DNA of 42,077 bases. It comes from Sulfurovum sp. UBA7648 (lineage in GTDB: Bacteria; Campylobacterota; Campylobacteria; Campylobacterales; Sulfurovaceae). Location: assembly GCA_002483605.1 (NCBI GenBank), contig DLIG01000019.1:176668-218744 (forward strand). The letters run 5' to 3'. Position 1 is the stretch's first letter. The number at the start of each line of letters is the position of its first letter. The position numbers and the translations under genes were made by a program. Below, piece after piece: positions 17,158 to 23,770 of the stretch. The notes beneath the pieces are model-generated. The model did no database searches, was not told the DNA's origin, and saw only the letters and a list, made by a program, of their open reading frames with translations.

Positions 17158-17968
17158 GATAGTCGAAGATAATACAAATATAAAGCAATGGCGATTGATC
17201 GATACCGGGCTCAGAGAAGGAGCGTGGAATATGGCTGTAGATGAAGCATTATTGAAGTGCTACTCACAGGAAAATATGCCGATCTTGCATCTTTACAGAT
17301 GGGAGAATGTCATCAGTCTAGGGCGTTTTTCTGCTATTGAAAAGAGTGTAGATATAAAACAATTGAAAAAAAACAATATCGGCTGTGTACGCCGTATAAG
17401 CGGCGGCGGTATCTTAGTGCATGGGAGTGATCTTTCATATTCTCTCATTCTTCCGCGCAATATTTGCAAAGAAGGATTAAAGGCAAATTACCGCTATTGG
17501 TGCACGTTTTTGCTGTATTTGTATGAAAAACTGGGACTAAAGGCTTGTTTTATCCAAGAGCTGGGGCTGGAGCGGAAACATTCCAATATCTGTCTAGCCG
17601 GTCACGAACCTTATGATATAGCCATAGATGGTAAAAAAATAGGAGGCAATGCGCAACGCTATACACGCAATGTTCTCTTTCAGCATGGAAGCATACCGAT
17701 GCAATTAAATGAAACGATATTTAACTCACTTTTTTTAGAGGAGTCCGGCATGGAATCAGCTGCATCTTTGCAAACATGCGGGGTTAAGATATCGCACGAG
17801 ATGCTTGTAGAGCTATTAATAGAGACATTTTGCGAAACGTTCGAAGCAGAGGTTGTCCTAAGTTCATTGAGCCTAGATGAAGAGCGAAATGCTAAAGAAC
17901 TTTTTGAGAATAAATATACGCAAGAAGGATGGAATCTGTATGCCAAGAATTTTTGTACCCAAGCCTGA
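17141..17968 (+). CDS. lipM: LipM-type octanoyltransferase (biotin/lipoate protein ligase family)
   Basis: 275 residues from a TTG start inside the end of the ACP gene (17-base overlap). GGTGGA lies six bases before it, and no later start preserves the conserved WRLIDTGLREGAWNMAVDEA block. The family fold is seen in RRISGGGILVHGSDLSYS and GKKIGGNAQRYT with the acyl-binding lysine K166. Cys151 in the NICLAGHEPYDI segment occupies the place of the catalytic cysteine of LipM, which argues for octanoyl-ACP:protein transfer rather than ATP-dependent lipoate ligation. It likely attaches octanoate to E2 Lys42. Annotation as LplA is the alternative; the lack of a C-terminal accessory domain also speaks against that. 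Confidence 0.82.
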   Translation: MSNIPKIVEDNTNIKQWRLIDTGLREGAWNMAVDEALLKCYSQENMPILHLYRWENVISLGRFSAIEKSVDIKQLKKNNIGCVRRISGGGILVHGSDLSYSLILPRNICKEGLKANYRYWCTFLLYLYEKLGLKACFIQELGLERKHSNICLAGHEPYDIAIDGKKIGGNAQRYTRNVLFQHGSIPMQLNETIFNSLFLEESGMESAASLQTCGVKISHEMLVELLIETFCETFEAEVVLSSLSLDEERNAKELFENKYTQEGWNLYAKNFCTQA

Positions 17969-18797
17969 ATGGCTCCGCAAAAAGATCACACCAAGCAGCC
18001 ACAAAGCGATGAAAAACCTGTTAGCAGAGGAGGATATTCATACGATCTGCGAAGAGGCATTGTGTCCCAATATCAGTGAATGTTTTTCGCAAAAGGTGGC
18101 TACATTTATGATCCTAGGAACGCGATGTACGCGCGCTTGCAGTTTTTGTGCTGTAAGCAGGGACAGACCGCTGCCGCCCGATCCTTTGGAGCCTGAAAAA
18201 ATAGCAAATGCAGTATTGAAGCTCGGATTAAAACACGCAGTCATTACTTCGCCCACGAGAGACGACCTAAGTGAAGGTGGTGCAGGGCATTTTTGCAAAA
18301 CAGTATATGCGATCAAAACATTGGACGCTTCGATAGGTATAGAGTTATTAATCCCGGATATGCAGGAGGATGATCAGGCACTCGAATCCATCGCACTTAG
18401 CGGCGCAAAGATCATCGGCCACAACATGGAGACTGTACCTAGACTCTATCATGCACGCAAAGGATCAGGGTATCAGCGATCGCTTAGTGTTTTGCGTAAA
18501 CTTTTGGAATTCAACCCTAAATGCATCACAAAAAGCGGCATCATGCTAGGTCTTGGCGAGAGGGATGATGAAGTTATAAAACTCATGGATGATCTCTTAA
18601 ATGTGGGCTGCCGTTTTTTAAGCATAGGGCAATATCTTGCTCCATCATTGCATCATACAGCAGTGGCTGAGTATGTCAGGCTAGAACGGTTTGATTTTTT
18701 TCGCAAAGTCGGGCTAGAGATGGGGTTTGGACACATCAAGAGTTCGCCGTATACGCGCAGCAGCTATATGGCACATGAATATTTGGAGGAACAATGA
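17940..18797 (+). CDS. lipA: Lipoyl synthase (radical SAM)
   Basis: 285 residues from the ATG at 17940, which follows AAGGAT and overlaps the octanoyltransferase gene by 29 bases; the frame extends further upstream without a better start. LipA inserts two sulfurs into protein-bound octanoyl groups. Both iron-sulfur clusters are visible: the auxiliary cluster C37-x4-C42-x5-C48 (CEEALCPNISEC) and the radical-SAM cluster C63-x3-C67-x2-C70 (CTRACSFC). The C-terminal RSSY motif, whose Ser ligates the auxiliary cluster, is present (TRSSYMAHE). Together with the preceding gene it forms a complete route for lipoylating the operon's E2. Confidence 0.95.
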   Translation: MPRIFVPKPEWLRKKITPSSHKAMKNLLAEEDIHTICEEALCPNISECFSQKVATFMILGTRCTRACSFCAVSRDRPLPPDPLEPEKIANAVLKLGLKHAVITSPTRDDLSEGGAGHFCKTVYAIKTLDASIGIELLIPDMQEDDQALESIALSGAKIIGHNMETVPRLYHARKGSGYQRSLSVLRKLLEFNPKCITKSGIMLGLGERDDEVIKLMDDLLNVGCRFLSIGQYLAPSLHHTAVAEYVRLERFDFFRKVGLEMGFGHIKSSPYTRSSYMAHEYLEEQ

Positions 18798-20140
18798 AAC
18801 AGTTTCAAACAGTTGTCATCGGCGCAGGACCGGGCGGATATGAAGCAGCGCTGGAGTTGGCAAGAGCAGGGGTTAAGACATTGCTTATAGATAAAAGCAA
18901 AGAGCATATCGGCGGAGTATGCCTCAATGAAGGATGTGTTTCTACTAAGAACTATCTGCAGTATGCAGAGTTTGCCGCAAAAGCTTCCTATTTTGGAAGC
19001 CGCGGAGTTGAACTGGAGATGAAAGGGTTGGATATCAAAGCGCTTGCTATGCATACGATATCACTCAAAGACGAACTTCGCACAGGCGTAGCATGGCTAC
19101 TAGAACAAGCCGGCGTTGAGATGCTTTATGGATCTGCATCGTTTATCGATGATCATTATCTCAGTGTATCGGATGAAACCATAGAATTTGACCACTGCAT
19201 TATAGCAACAGGCTCAAAAGCCCAAGAGCTTTCGATACTTCCGATAGACGGCAAGCACATCATTTCTAGCCGTGAAGTATTCGAACTACAAGCCCTTCCG
19301 AGATCCATCGTGATAGTAGGAGGGGGATTGATCGGATGTGAGTTTGCAACATTTTTTAGCGCTTTTGGCGTAGAGGTGACCATGGTAGTACGCGGCACCC
19401 AGCTGCTTTCAAGCGAGGATGAAGATCTCTCCAAGGCATTATTGCGTGCATTCAAAAAGCGCTCTATAAATATTCTGTTGTCAGCCTCAGTTTCGGAGGT
19501 ACAAGTAGAGGTGGAGAGGGTAAAACTGGCTATAAATGCCCAAAACGAGGAGCGCATCGAGTGTGACTTGGTGCTTTGTGCAACAGGACGCATACCATAT
19601 ACGGATGGTTTGAAGCTCGAAAATGCAGGCATCAAGCAAAGCGACAAAGGATTTATCGAGGTCAACAGTGCATTTCAGACGACCCAAGGGCATATCTATG
19701 CTGTCGGTGATTGTATAGATACATTCGGTTATGCCCATACAGCCTATACCGAAGGAAGAATAGCTTCGCACAACATCATTACAGGCGAAGCAGTGACAAA
19801 TACACATATCACTCCTTCGACTGTTTTTTCAGATCCTCAGGTTGCAACGTGCGGCTTGAGTGAAAAAGAAGCCAAAAGGCTAGGTCTTGCAATTGATGTC
19901 AAAAAAGCTTATTTCAAAGCGAATGCCAAAGCAAAAATACTAGGAGATGATGCAGGATTTATGAAGATAATTCTCTCTCCTCAGGACGAAATAGTTTTAG
20001 GAGCATCCATTGTAGGAGCAGAAGCAGTGGAGATCATACATCTTTTGAGCGCAGCAATTGAGAGAAAAGTGACACTAAAAGAGCTTGCCGGGATGATCTA
20101 TGCCCATCCTACTATTTCAGAGATTATACGAAATTTATGA
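18794..20140 (+). CDS. lpdA: Dihydrolipoamide dehydrogenase (E3)
   Basis: This 448-residue flavoprotein is coupled to lipA by ATGA. FAD binding is shown by GAGPGGYEAA (10-19). The redox-active disulfide C43/C48 lies in CLNEGCVSTK, where the usual sequence is CLNxGCIPSK. The NAD-binding GGGLIGCEFA and the second FAD block YAVGDC are present. The C-terminal catalytic dyad appears in YAHPTISEII. It re-oxidises the dihydrolipoyl arm and makes NADH. It is the last gene of the run; about 155 bp without a gene follow. Confidence 0.93.
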   Translation: MKQFQTVVIGAGPGGYEAALELARAGVKTLLIDKSKEHIGGVCLNEGCVSTKNYLQYAEFAAKASYFGSRGVELEMKGLDIKALAMHTISLKDELRTGVAWLLEQAGVEMLYGSASFIDDHYLSVSDETIEFDHCIIATGSKAQELSILPIDGKHIISSREVFELQALPRSIVIVGGGLIGCEFATFFSAFGVEVTMVVRGTQLLSSEDEDLSKALLRAFKKRSINILLSASVSEVQVEVERVKLAINAQNEERIECDLVLCATGRIPYTDGLKLENAGIKQSDKGFIEVNSAFQTTQGHIYAVGDCIDTFGYAHTAYTEGRIASHNIITGEAVTNTHITPSTVFSDPQVATCGLSEKEAKRLGLAIDVKKAYFKANAKAKILGDDAGFMKIILSPQDEIVLGASIVGAEAVEIIHLLSAAIERKVTLKELAGMIYAHPTISEIIRNL

Positions 20141-20250
20141 TGTCAGGTTTCTTGGCTCAATCGTTTTTTGCATATTGTAATATATCATGATATTTATGGG
20201 ATAATGATTTATGGGTGTTGGAGAGGATTGTAAAAAAGATTAAATTTGAT

Positions 20251-20276
20251 TCAAAGTCCCAAGATAGGGACTTTGA
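20251..20276 (-). terminator. Probable terminator of the superoxide reductase gene
   Basis: A perfect 10-bp stem, TCAAAGTCCC / GGGACTTTGA, with a 6-base loop lies 19 bases past the superoxide reductase stop on the minus strand. A T-rich stretch (ATCTTTTTTACA) follows a few bases after the stem on that strand. It may also stop leftover transcription from lpdA. Confidence 0.65.
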
Positions 20277-20295
20277 GCCCAAGAATAGTAATAGC

Positions 20296-20682
20296 TTACG
20301 CTTCTACAGCTACTTCTACAGGAGTACCTTCCCAGATGCCGTGTTTGGTACAGTAACCGTGTGCTACTAGGTTAAGTTTTTTACCTGTTGGGATGATAGT
20401 AAATGTAGTTGTATTATGTGCTTTTGTATTTCCAAGAGTTCCTGGAACATAACTAGCTTTAGCCAACATTGTATCACCGTCAAAAAGTGTTACAGATTCT
20501 ATATAGTGATCGAAATCATCAGGGTGAGTATACTCATTGCCCATTTTAACCGTTACTTCAAACGGCTCGCCGGCTTTTGCTGTTTTTGCACAGTGAATGA
20601 ACGGTGAATGTCTATCTATAAGGTCTTTTTTTGCTTCTCTCTCTACGGTGTCTATATCTACATATTTATTTATTTTTGGCAT
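20296..20682 (-). CDS. Superoxide reductase (neelaredoxin, class II, one-iron)
   Basis: This 128-residue cytoplasmic enzyme reduces superoxide to peroxide without making O2, and is typical of anaerobes and microaerophiles. The Fe(His)4Cys centre is complete: His25 (DRHSPFI), His53 and His59 (HPDDFDHYI), and Cys111 and His114 (YCTKHGIWE). The glutamate that precedes the first histidine in archaeal enzymes is Asp23 here. No N-terminal rubredoxin-like desulforedoxin domain is present. A SoxZ-like reading is excluded by these metal ligands. It has an AAAGGA site and an extended -10 promoter of its own. Confidence 0.92.
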   Translation of the reverse strand: MPKINKYVDIDTVEREAKKDLIDRHSPFIHCAKTAKAGEPFEVTVKMGNEYTHPDDFDHYIESVTLFDGDTMLAKASYVPGTLGNTKAHNTTTFTIIPTGKKLNLVAHGYCTKHGIWEGTPVEVAVEA

Positions 20683-20714
20683 ATTTTTCCTTTTAAATGT
20701 TTTTTTGGAAAATC

Positions 20715-20723
20715 ATTATAACA
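20715..20723 (-). promoter_or_regulatory. Extended -10 promoter of superoxide reductase
   Basis: On the minus strand TGTTATAAT forms a TGn-TATAAT extended -10 element about 32 bases before the start codon. The -35 region lies within the terminator hairpin of the preceding gene and is not consensus. The same ATGTTATAAT string precedes the lipoprotein gene at 21459. Confidence 0.55.
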
Positions 20724-20734
20724 TAAAAAACAGT

Positions 20735-20763
20735 AAAATTAGGATAAAATTTGTCCTAATTTT
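20735..20763 (-). terminator. Probable terminator after ppnP
   Basis: The inverted repeat AAAATTAGGA (20735-20744) / TCCTAATTTT (20754-20763) has a 9-base loop. On the minus strand it is followed by ACTGTTTTTT. It lies just after the ppnP stop and separates ppnP from the superoxide reductase promoter. Confidence 0.7.
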
Positions 20764-20779
20764 AATAAACTATCTTTTT

Positions 20780-21091
20780 TTAAGAGAGATATGAACAGCA
20801 GTAATCAGTAACAGTAATTACTTCAAGAGAAAATTTGCTATTTGCAGGTACATTAAAAACAGCAGGTGCAGTGATGTCTATCCAATCATCATTTTGAGGC
20901 AGTTTGACTCTGAGCTTACCGCTTTGTATCTCCATCTCTTCAGCACTATCTGTTCCAAACTCATAATCACCCGGCAGCATGATACCTAGTGTTTTTTTGG
21001 TACCGTCTGAGAATATGACCGTGCGAGACGTAACTTTACCGTCAAAATAAATATTCGCCTCTTTTACCACATCAACTTTTGAAAAAATCAT
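20780..21091 (-). CDS. ppnP: Pyrimidine/purine nucleoside phosphorylase PpnP
   Basis: 103 residues, a single cupin-like beta barrel (DUF1255, E. coli YaiE). It cleaves a broad range of nucleosides with phosphate to give the base and (deoxy)ribose 1-phosphate. It aligns by eye over its whole length with E. coli PpnP: the YFDGKV start, GIMLPGDYEF, SAEEMEIQSGKL, FNVPANSKF and the terminal YLS. It is preceded by AAAGGAT and lies 17 bp after the lipoprotein gene, probably in the same transcript. Confidence 0.9.
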   Translation of the reverse strand: MIFSKVDVVKEANIYFDGKVTSRTVIFSDGTKKTLGIMLPGDYEFGTDSAEEMEIQSGKLRVKLPQNDDWIDITAPAVFNVPANSKFSLEVITVTDYCCSYLS

Positions 21092-21108
21092 TCTATATTA
21101 TCCTTTTG

Positions 21109-21459
21109 TTATTTTAGAAGCCATGTGGCTATAAGATCAAATTCATAATAGTTTGATGGATACCTTGTCACTCCGGCTTCAATAAATTGAGTTTTGGTGA
21201 TTTGCTTATCCCATAATCTATATGATAATTGTTTGAACCAATCTTTTTCCTCTTTGGTTTCAAGATTGATCTTTTTGTAATTGGGATCTTGTTTGACTAC
21301 CGAAGCAACTTCTTCTAATTTTGCATCAAAAGATTTATGTTTTGCTATCGATATTTTTTCGGACTCATTTTGCATATAAGTCGTATCTAACTCGGGAGCA
21401 CATCCTGCTATCATCGCAGCAATTAATACCAAAATACCTAAAACACTTATATTTTTCAA
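21109..21459 (-). CDS. Small putative lipoprotein of unknown function
   Basis: 116 residues starting at TTG, with AAGGAT six to ten bases upstream. It has a lipoprotein signal with lipobox IAGC, giving a mature N-terminal Cys19. The mature part is mostly helical, rich in Lys and Glu, and has an aromatic C-terminus (YPSNYYEFDLIATWLL). I do not recognise a family. It is probably co-transcribed with ppnP. Confidence 0.75.
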   Translation of the reverse strand: MKNISVLGILVLIAAMIAGCAPELDTTYMQNESEKISIAKHKSFDAKLEEVASVVKQDPNYKKINLETKEEKDWFKQLSYRLWDKQITKTQFIEAGVTRYPSNYYEFDLIATWLLK

Positions 21460-21493
21460 GTTTTATCCTTTTGAGTATATTTTGTTTTTTTGA

Positions 21494-21502
21494 ATTATAA
21501 CA
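21494..21502 (-). promoter_or_regulatory. Extended -10 promoter of the lipoprotein-ppnP unit
   Basis: TGTTATAAT on the minus strand, about 35 bases before the TTG start at 21459. It is identical in core to the superoxide reductase -10 element. No -35 consensus is seen. Confidence 0.5.
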
Positions 21503-21505
21503 TAA

Positions 21506-22006
21506 TTAATTAATATTATATATAAATTTGTTATTAATCCTGTCTTTGATAATATTTTTATAATTCCCAAAGCACCCATTCATCGCTATATAAACTCCAG
21601 GATTTTCCAGTGATGAAATATATCCTGCAGCAGAAGCGAAATTTGCCGCTGCTTCAACAGGATCGATACTAAACGGCACCATAGCTCCTGTAAAAACTAT
21701 TGTGTGTGGCAAAGAAGCTTTTGCTAAAACTTCGGCACTTAAATGCATAGTGTCAGTGCCATGAATAACAATAATTTTAGCTAAATCAGGCTGAGACCTG
21801 ATGGTCTCTAATAGCAAAGTCCTATCAATGTCATCAAATTCCAAGCTGTCTTTGCCGATAATATCTATAATATCAATTTCGCATAACCATTTTTTTGTGA
21901 TACTTTTGATAGCACGTGAAGTTTTATCGACTTCAAGCAGGCCATTTGATGGATTGTAATATTTGTTGAATGTCCCGCCGGTATTGATACATAGAATATT
22001 ATTCAT
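21506..22006 (-). CDS. Short asparaginase-type protein (N-terminal domain only)
   Basis: 166 residues. It matches the N-terminal half of type I/II L-asparaginases, with the nucleophile-threonine segment INTGGTFNK and the second threonine/aspartate segment VIHGTDTMHLSAE, followed by IVFTGAMVPF. Normal asparaginases are about 320-350 residues. Here the C-terminal domain, which completes the active site in the tetramer, is absent, and the protein ends shortly after the AMNGCFGNY segment. No frameshifted remainder is visible downstream. It could be a genuine short family or a truncated gene. Amidohydrolase activity is uncertain. It is divergent from fabI. Confidence 0.75.
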   Translation of the reverse strand: MNNILCINTGGTFNKYYNPSNGLLEVDKTSRAIKSITKKWLCEIDIIDIIGKDSLEFDDIDRTLLLETIRSQPDLAKIIVIHGTDTMHLSAEVLAKASLPHTIVFTGAMVPFSIDPVEAAANFASAAGYISSLENPGVYIAMNGCFGNYKNIIKDRINNKFIYNIN

Positions 22007-22082
22007 TACTGCCCATTGTTTTTTGTCTTTTATCTTAATAATGGTAATATATCATAAAAATTTTTATATGGAGATATTGCTT

Positions 22083-22907
22083 ATGATCATGCAAGGCAAA
22101 AAAGGTGTTATTTTAGGGATCGCTAATAAAAAATCAATAGCTTACGGTATTGCAAAGGCTTGTAGAGAGCAGGGTGCTGAAGTGGCAATTACATTTTTAA
22201 ATGAAAGATTCGAAGAAAAATTAGCTCCTGTAGCAGAAGAACTTGCATGCGCAAATAGATTCTATCCATGCGATGTAAGCAAACCAGAAGAGATAGCTGC
22301 GCTTAGAGAGTCTTTAGCTCGTGATTTTGGCGAGATCGATTTTGTAGTACACTCTATCGCTTTTGCTCCAAAAGAAGGATTAAGCGGCCGTTTTGTGGAT
22401 ATTTCAAAAGAGGCTTTTGATATAGCTATGGATATATCAGTCTATTCACTTATTGAATTAGCAAGAGAATTAAAGCTTGTTATGAGTAATAAATGTTCTA
22501 TACTTACACTTAGCTATTACGGCGGCGTAAAATATATTCCAAATTATAATCTTATGGGTGTAGCAAAAGCTGCACTTGAGATGACTACAAAATATTTAGC
22601 TGAAGATCTAGGCAAAGACGGTATCAGAGTCAATGCTATCAGTGCCGGCCCTATTAAAACTCTTGCTGCTGCAGGGATAGGCGACTTTGGTTTTATGCTC
22701 AAATGGAATGCGGCACACTCTCCGCTAAAACAAAATGTAACAATAGAGCAAGTAGGAAACAGCGGTATGTATCTACTCTCCGACCTTAGCAGCGGAGTGA
22801 CCGGCGAGATACATTATGTTGATGCAGGATTTAATATCATGGGAATGCCTGCTGTTGAGTTTGATGAAAACGGAAAACCGCACATAGCATGGAACGGTGA
22901 GAACTAA
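22083..22907 (+). CDS. fabI: Enoyl-[acyl-carrier-protein] reductase (NADH)
   Basis: 274 residues from the ATG at 22083 with GGAGAT upstream, which gives the same N-terminus (MIMxGKKG) as Campylobacter FabI; earlier in-frame ATGs only add an unrelated extension. It performs the last step of each fatty acid elongation cycle. The cofactor region is GVILGIANKKSIAYGIA. The catalytic Tyr-x6-Lys is in NYNLMGVAK. The SAGPIKTLAAAGI and GVTGEIHYVDAG blocks are typical. The protein resembles the C. jejuni enzyme closely over its whole length, supporting the taxonomic assignment. Confidence 0.95.
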   Translation: MIMQGKKGVILGIANKKSIAYGIAKACREQGAEVAITFLNERFEEKLAPVAEELACANRFYPCDVSKPEEIAALRESLARDFGEIDFVVHSIAFAPKEGLSGRFVDISKEAFDIAMDISVYSLIELARELKLVMSNKCSILTLSYYGGVKYIPNYNLMGVAKAALEMTTKYLAEDLGKDGIRVNAISAGPIKTLAAAGIGDFGFMLKWNAAHSPLKQNVTIEQVGNSGMYLLSDLSSGVTGEIHYVDAGFNIMGMPAVEFDENGKPHIAWNGEN

Positions 22908-22910
22908 TCA

Positions 22911-23669
22911 TTGGAAGATTCTCAAAACTACAAAAACAAAAAAGCAACATTTGCCAAGATGTTGACTTTGTACGGCCGCAATGCCGTACTAGAAGCGCTA
23001 TTAGAAGACAGTATAGTTCCATTTAAACTACATCTTTCTACTTCCAATCAAAAAGCACAAGTCCTTGAGCAAATGCAAGAAATTGCACAAAAACGTGGGG
23101 TTGAGATATGTTTTCACGACAAACTCTCTCTTTCTCGCATCTCCAAAAATGCCAAGCAAGATCAAGGAGTGGCTCTTGATATCAAAATGGATAGCTTTAT
23201 AGATGAAGATGAATTTATAGCAAATAATATTAATTATACTATTATAGCTTTAGACGGCATATCAAATCCCCAAAATCTAGGAATGATCATACGCTCTGCA
23301 GCTGCGGGGAATATCGATGCGATTATACTGCCGAAAAAGGGCGCATCCTCTATTACGCCGCTTGTCATCAAAGCAAGCGTTGGGACATTGTTTAAGATGC
23401 CCATAATAAACACTAATTCTCTAACTAATACTCTCAAAAAATTTCAAGATAGTAATGCCAAGCTATATACTCTCTCTTCTCATGCCAAAAAGAGTTACAA
23501 AGAGATAGATTATGCCTCTAAGAGAATATTTATATTAGGCAATGAGACAAATGGGGTATGCAAAGAGATAGAACGATTGAGTGATGAGAATATATCTATA
23601 CCTATGCGCAGAGGCGTAGAATCACTTAATGTCGCAGTAACCGCTTCGCTTTTAGCGTTTATGGATTGA
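22911..23669 (+). CDS. rlmB: TrmH/SpoU-family RNA 2'-O-methyltransferase (RlmB-like)
   Basis: The maximal reading starts at TTG 22911 (252 residues), three bases after the fabI stop. An ATG at 22959 would give MLTLYGRNAVLEAL, which is where RlmB proteins normally begin, so the shorter form is equally possible. An N-terminal substrate-binding domain (to about 100) precedes the SPOUT methyltransferase domain. The latter has its three motifs: NPQNLGMIIRSAA, FILGNETNGV and IPMRRGVESLNVAVTAS. It probably methylates G2251 of 23S rRNA, but a tRNA target cannot be excluded. Confidence 0.88.
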   Translation: MEDSQNYKNKKATFAKMLTLYGRNAVLEALLEDSIVPFKLHLSTSNQKAQVLEQMQEIAQKRGVEICFHDKLSLSRISKNAKQDQGVALDIKMDSFIDEDEFIANNINYTIIALDGISNPQNLGMIIRSAAAGNIDAIILPKKGASSITPLVIKASVGTLFKMPIINTNSLTNTLKKFQDSNAKLYTLSSHAKKSYKEIDYASKRIFILGNETNGVCKEIERLSDENISIPMRRGVESLNVAVTASLLAFMD

Positions 23670-23705
23670 AGCAGCCAAACAGAATCCCTAATTAAGAATT
23701 TTTTC

Positions 23706-23767
23706 TGGATTCCTGCCTTCGCAGGAATGACGGAGCCTGTCATACTCGCGCTTGACGCGGGTATCCA
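23706..23767. repeat. REP-like interspersed palindromic repeat (two hairpins)
   Basis: Hairpin one is ATTCCTGC-CTTC-GCAGGAAT (23709-23728). Hairpin two is ATACTCGCG-CTTGA-CGCGGGTAT (23742-23764, one G-T pair). The element is bounded by TGGAT and ATCCA. It is G+C-rich compared with its surroundings and lies between rlmB and a convergent gene. The reverse strand reads VIPAKAGIQ, the well-known spurious translation of a dispersed proteobacterial repeat. It may also work as a bidirectional terminator. Confidence 0.8.
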
Positions 23768-23770
23768 TTT

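Noticed and set aside
17141..17968. Lipoate-protein ligase LplA
   Set aside because: There is no C-terminal accessory domain, and a cysteine sits at the LipM catalytic position, which favours octanoyl-ACP transfer.
13819..20140. Acetoin dehydrogenase (acoABCL) interpretation of the E1-E2-E3 genes
   Set aside because: YRDHGQALARG, ENNLYAMGT and YRFRAHSMFD are of the pyruvate dehydrogenase type, and no acoR- or acetoin-related gene is present. It is not fully excluded, but less likely.
20296..20682. SoxZ-like sulfur carrier reading of the 128-residue minus-strand gene
   Set aside because: The five metal ligands (H25, H53, H59, C111, H114) and local motifs match superoxide reductase.
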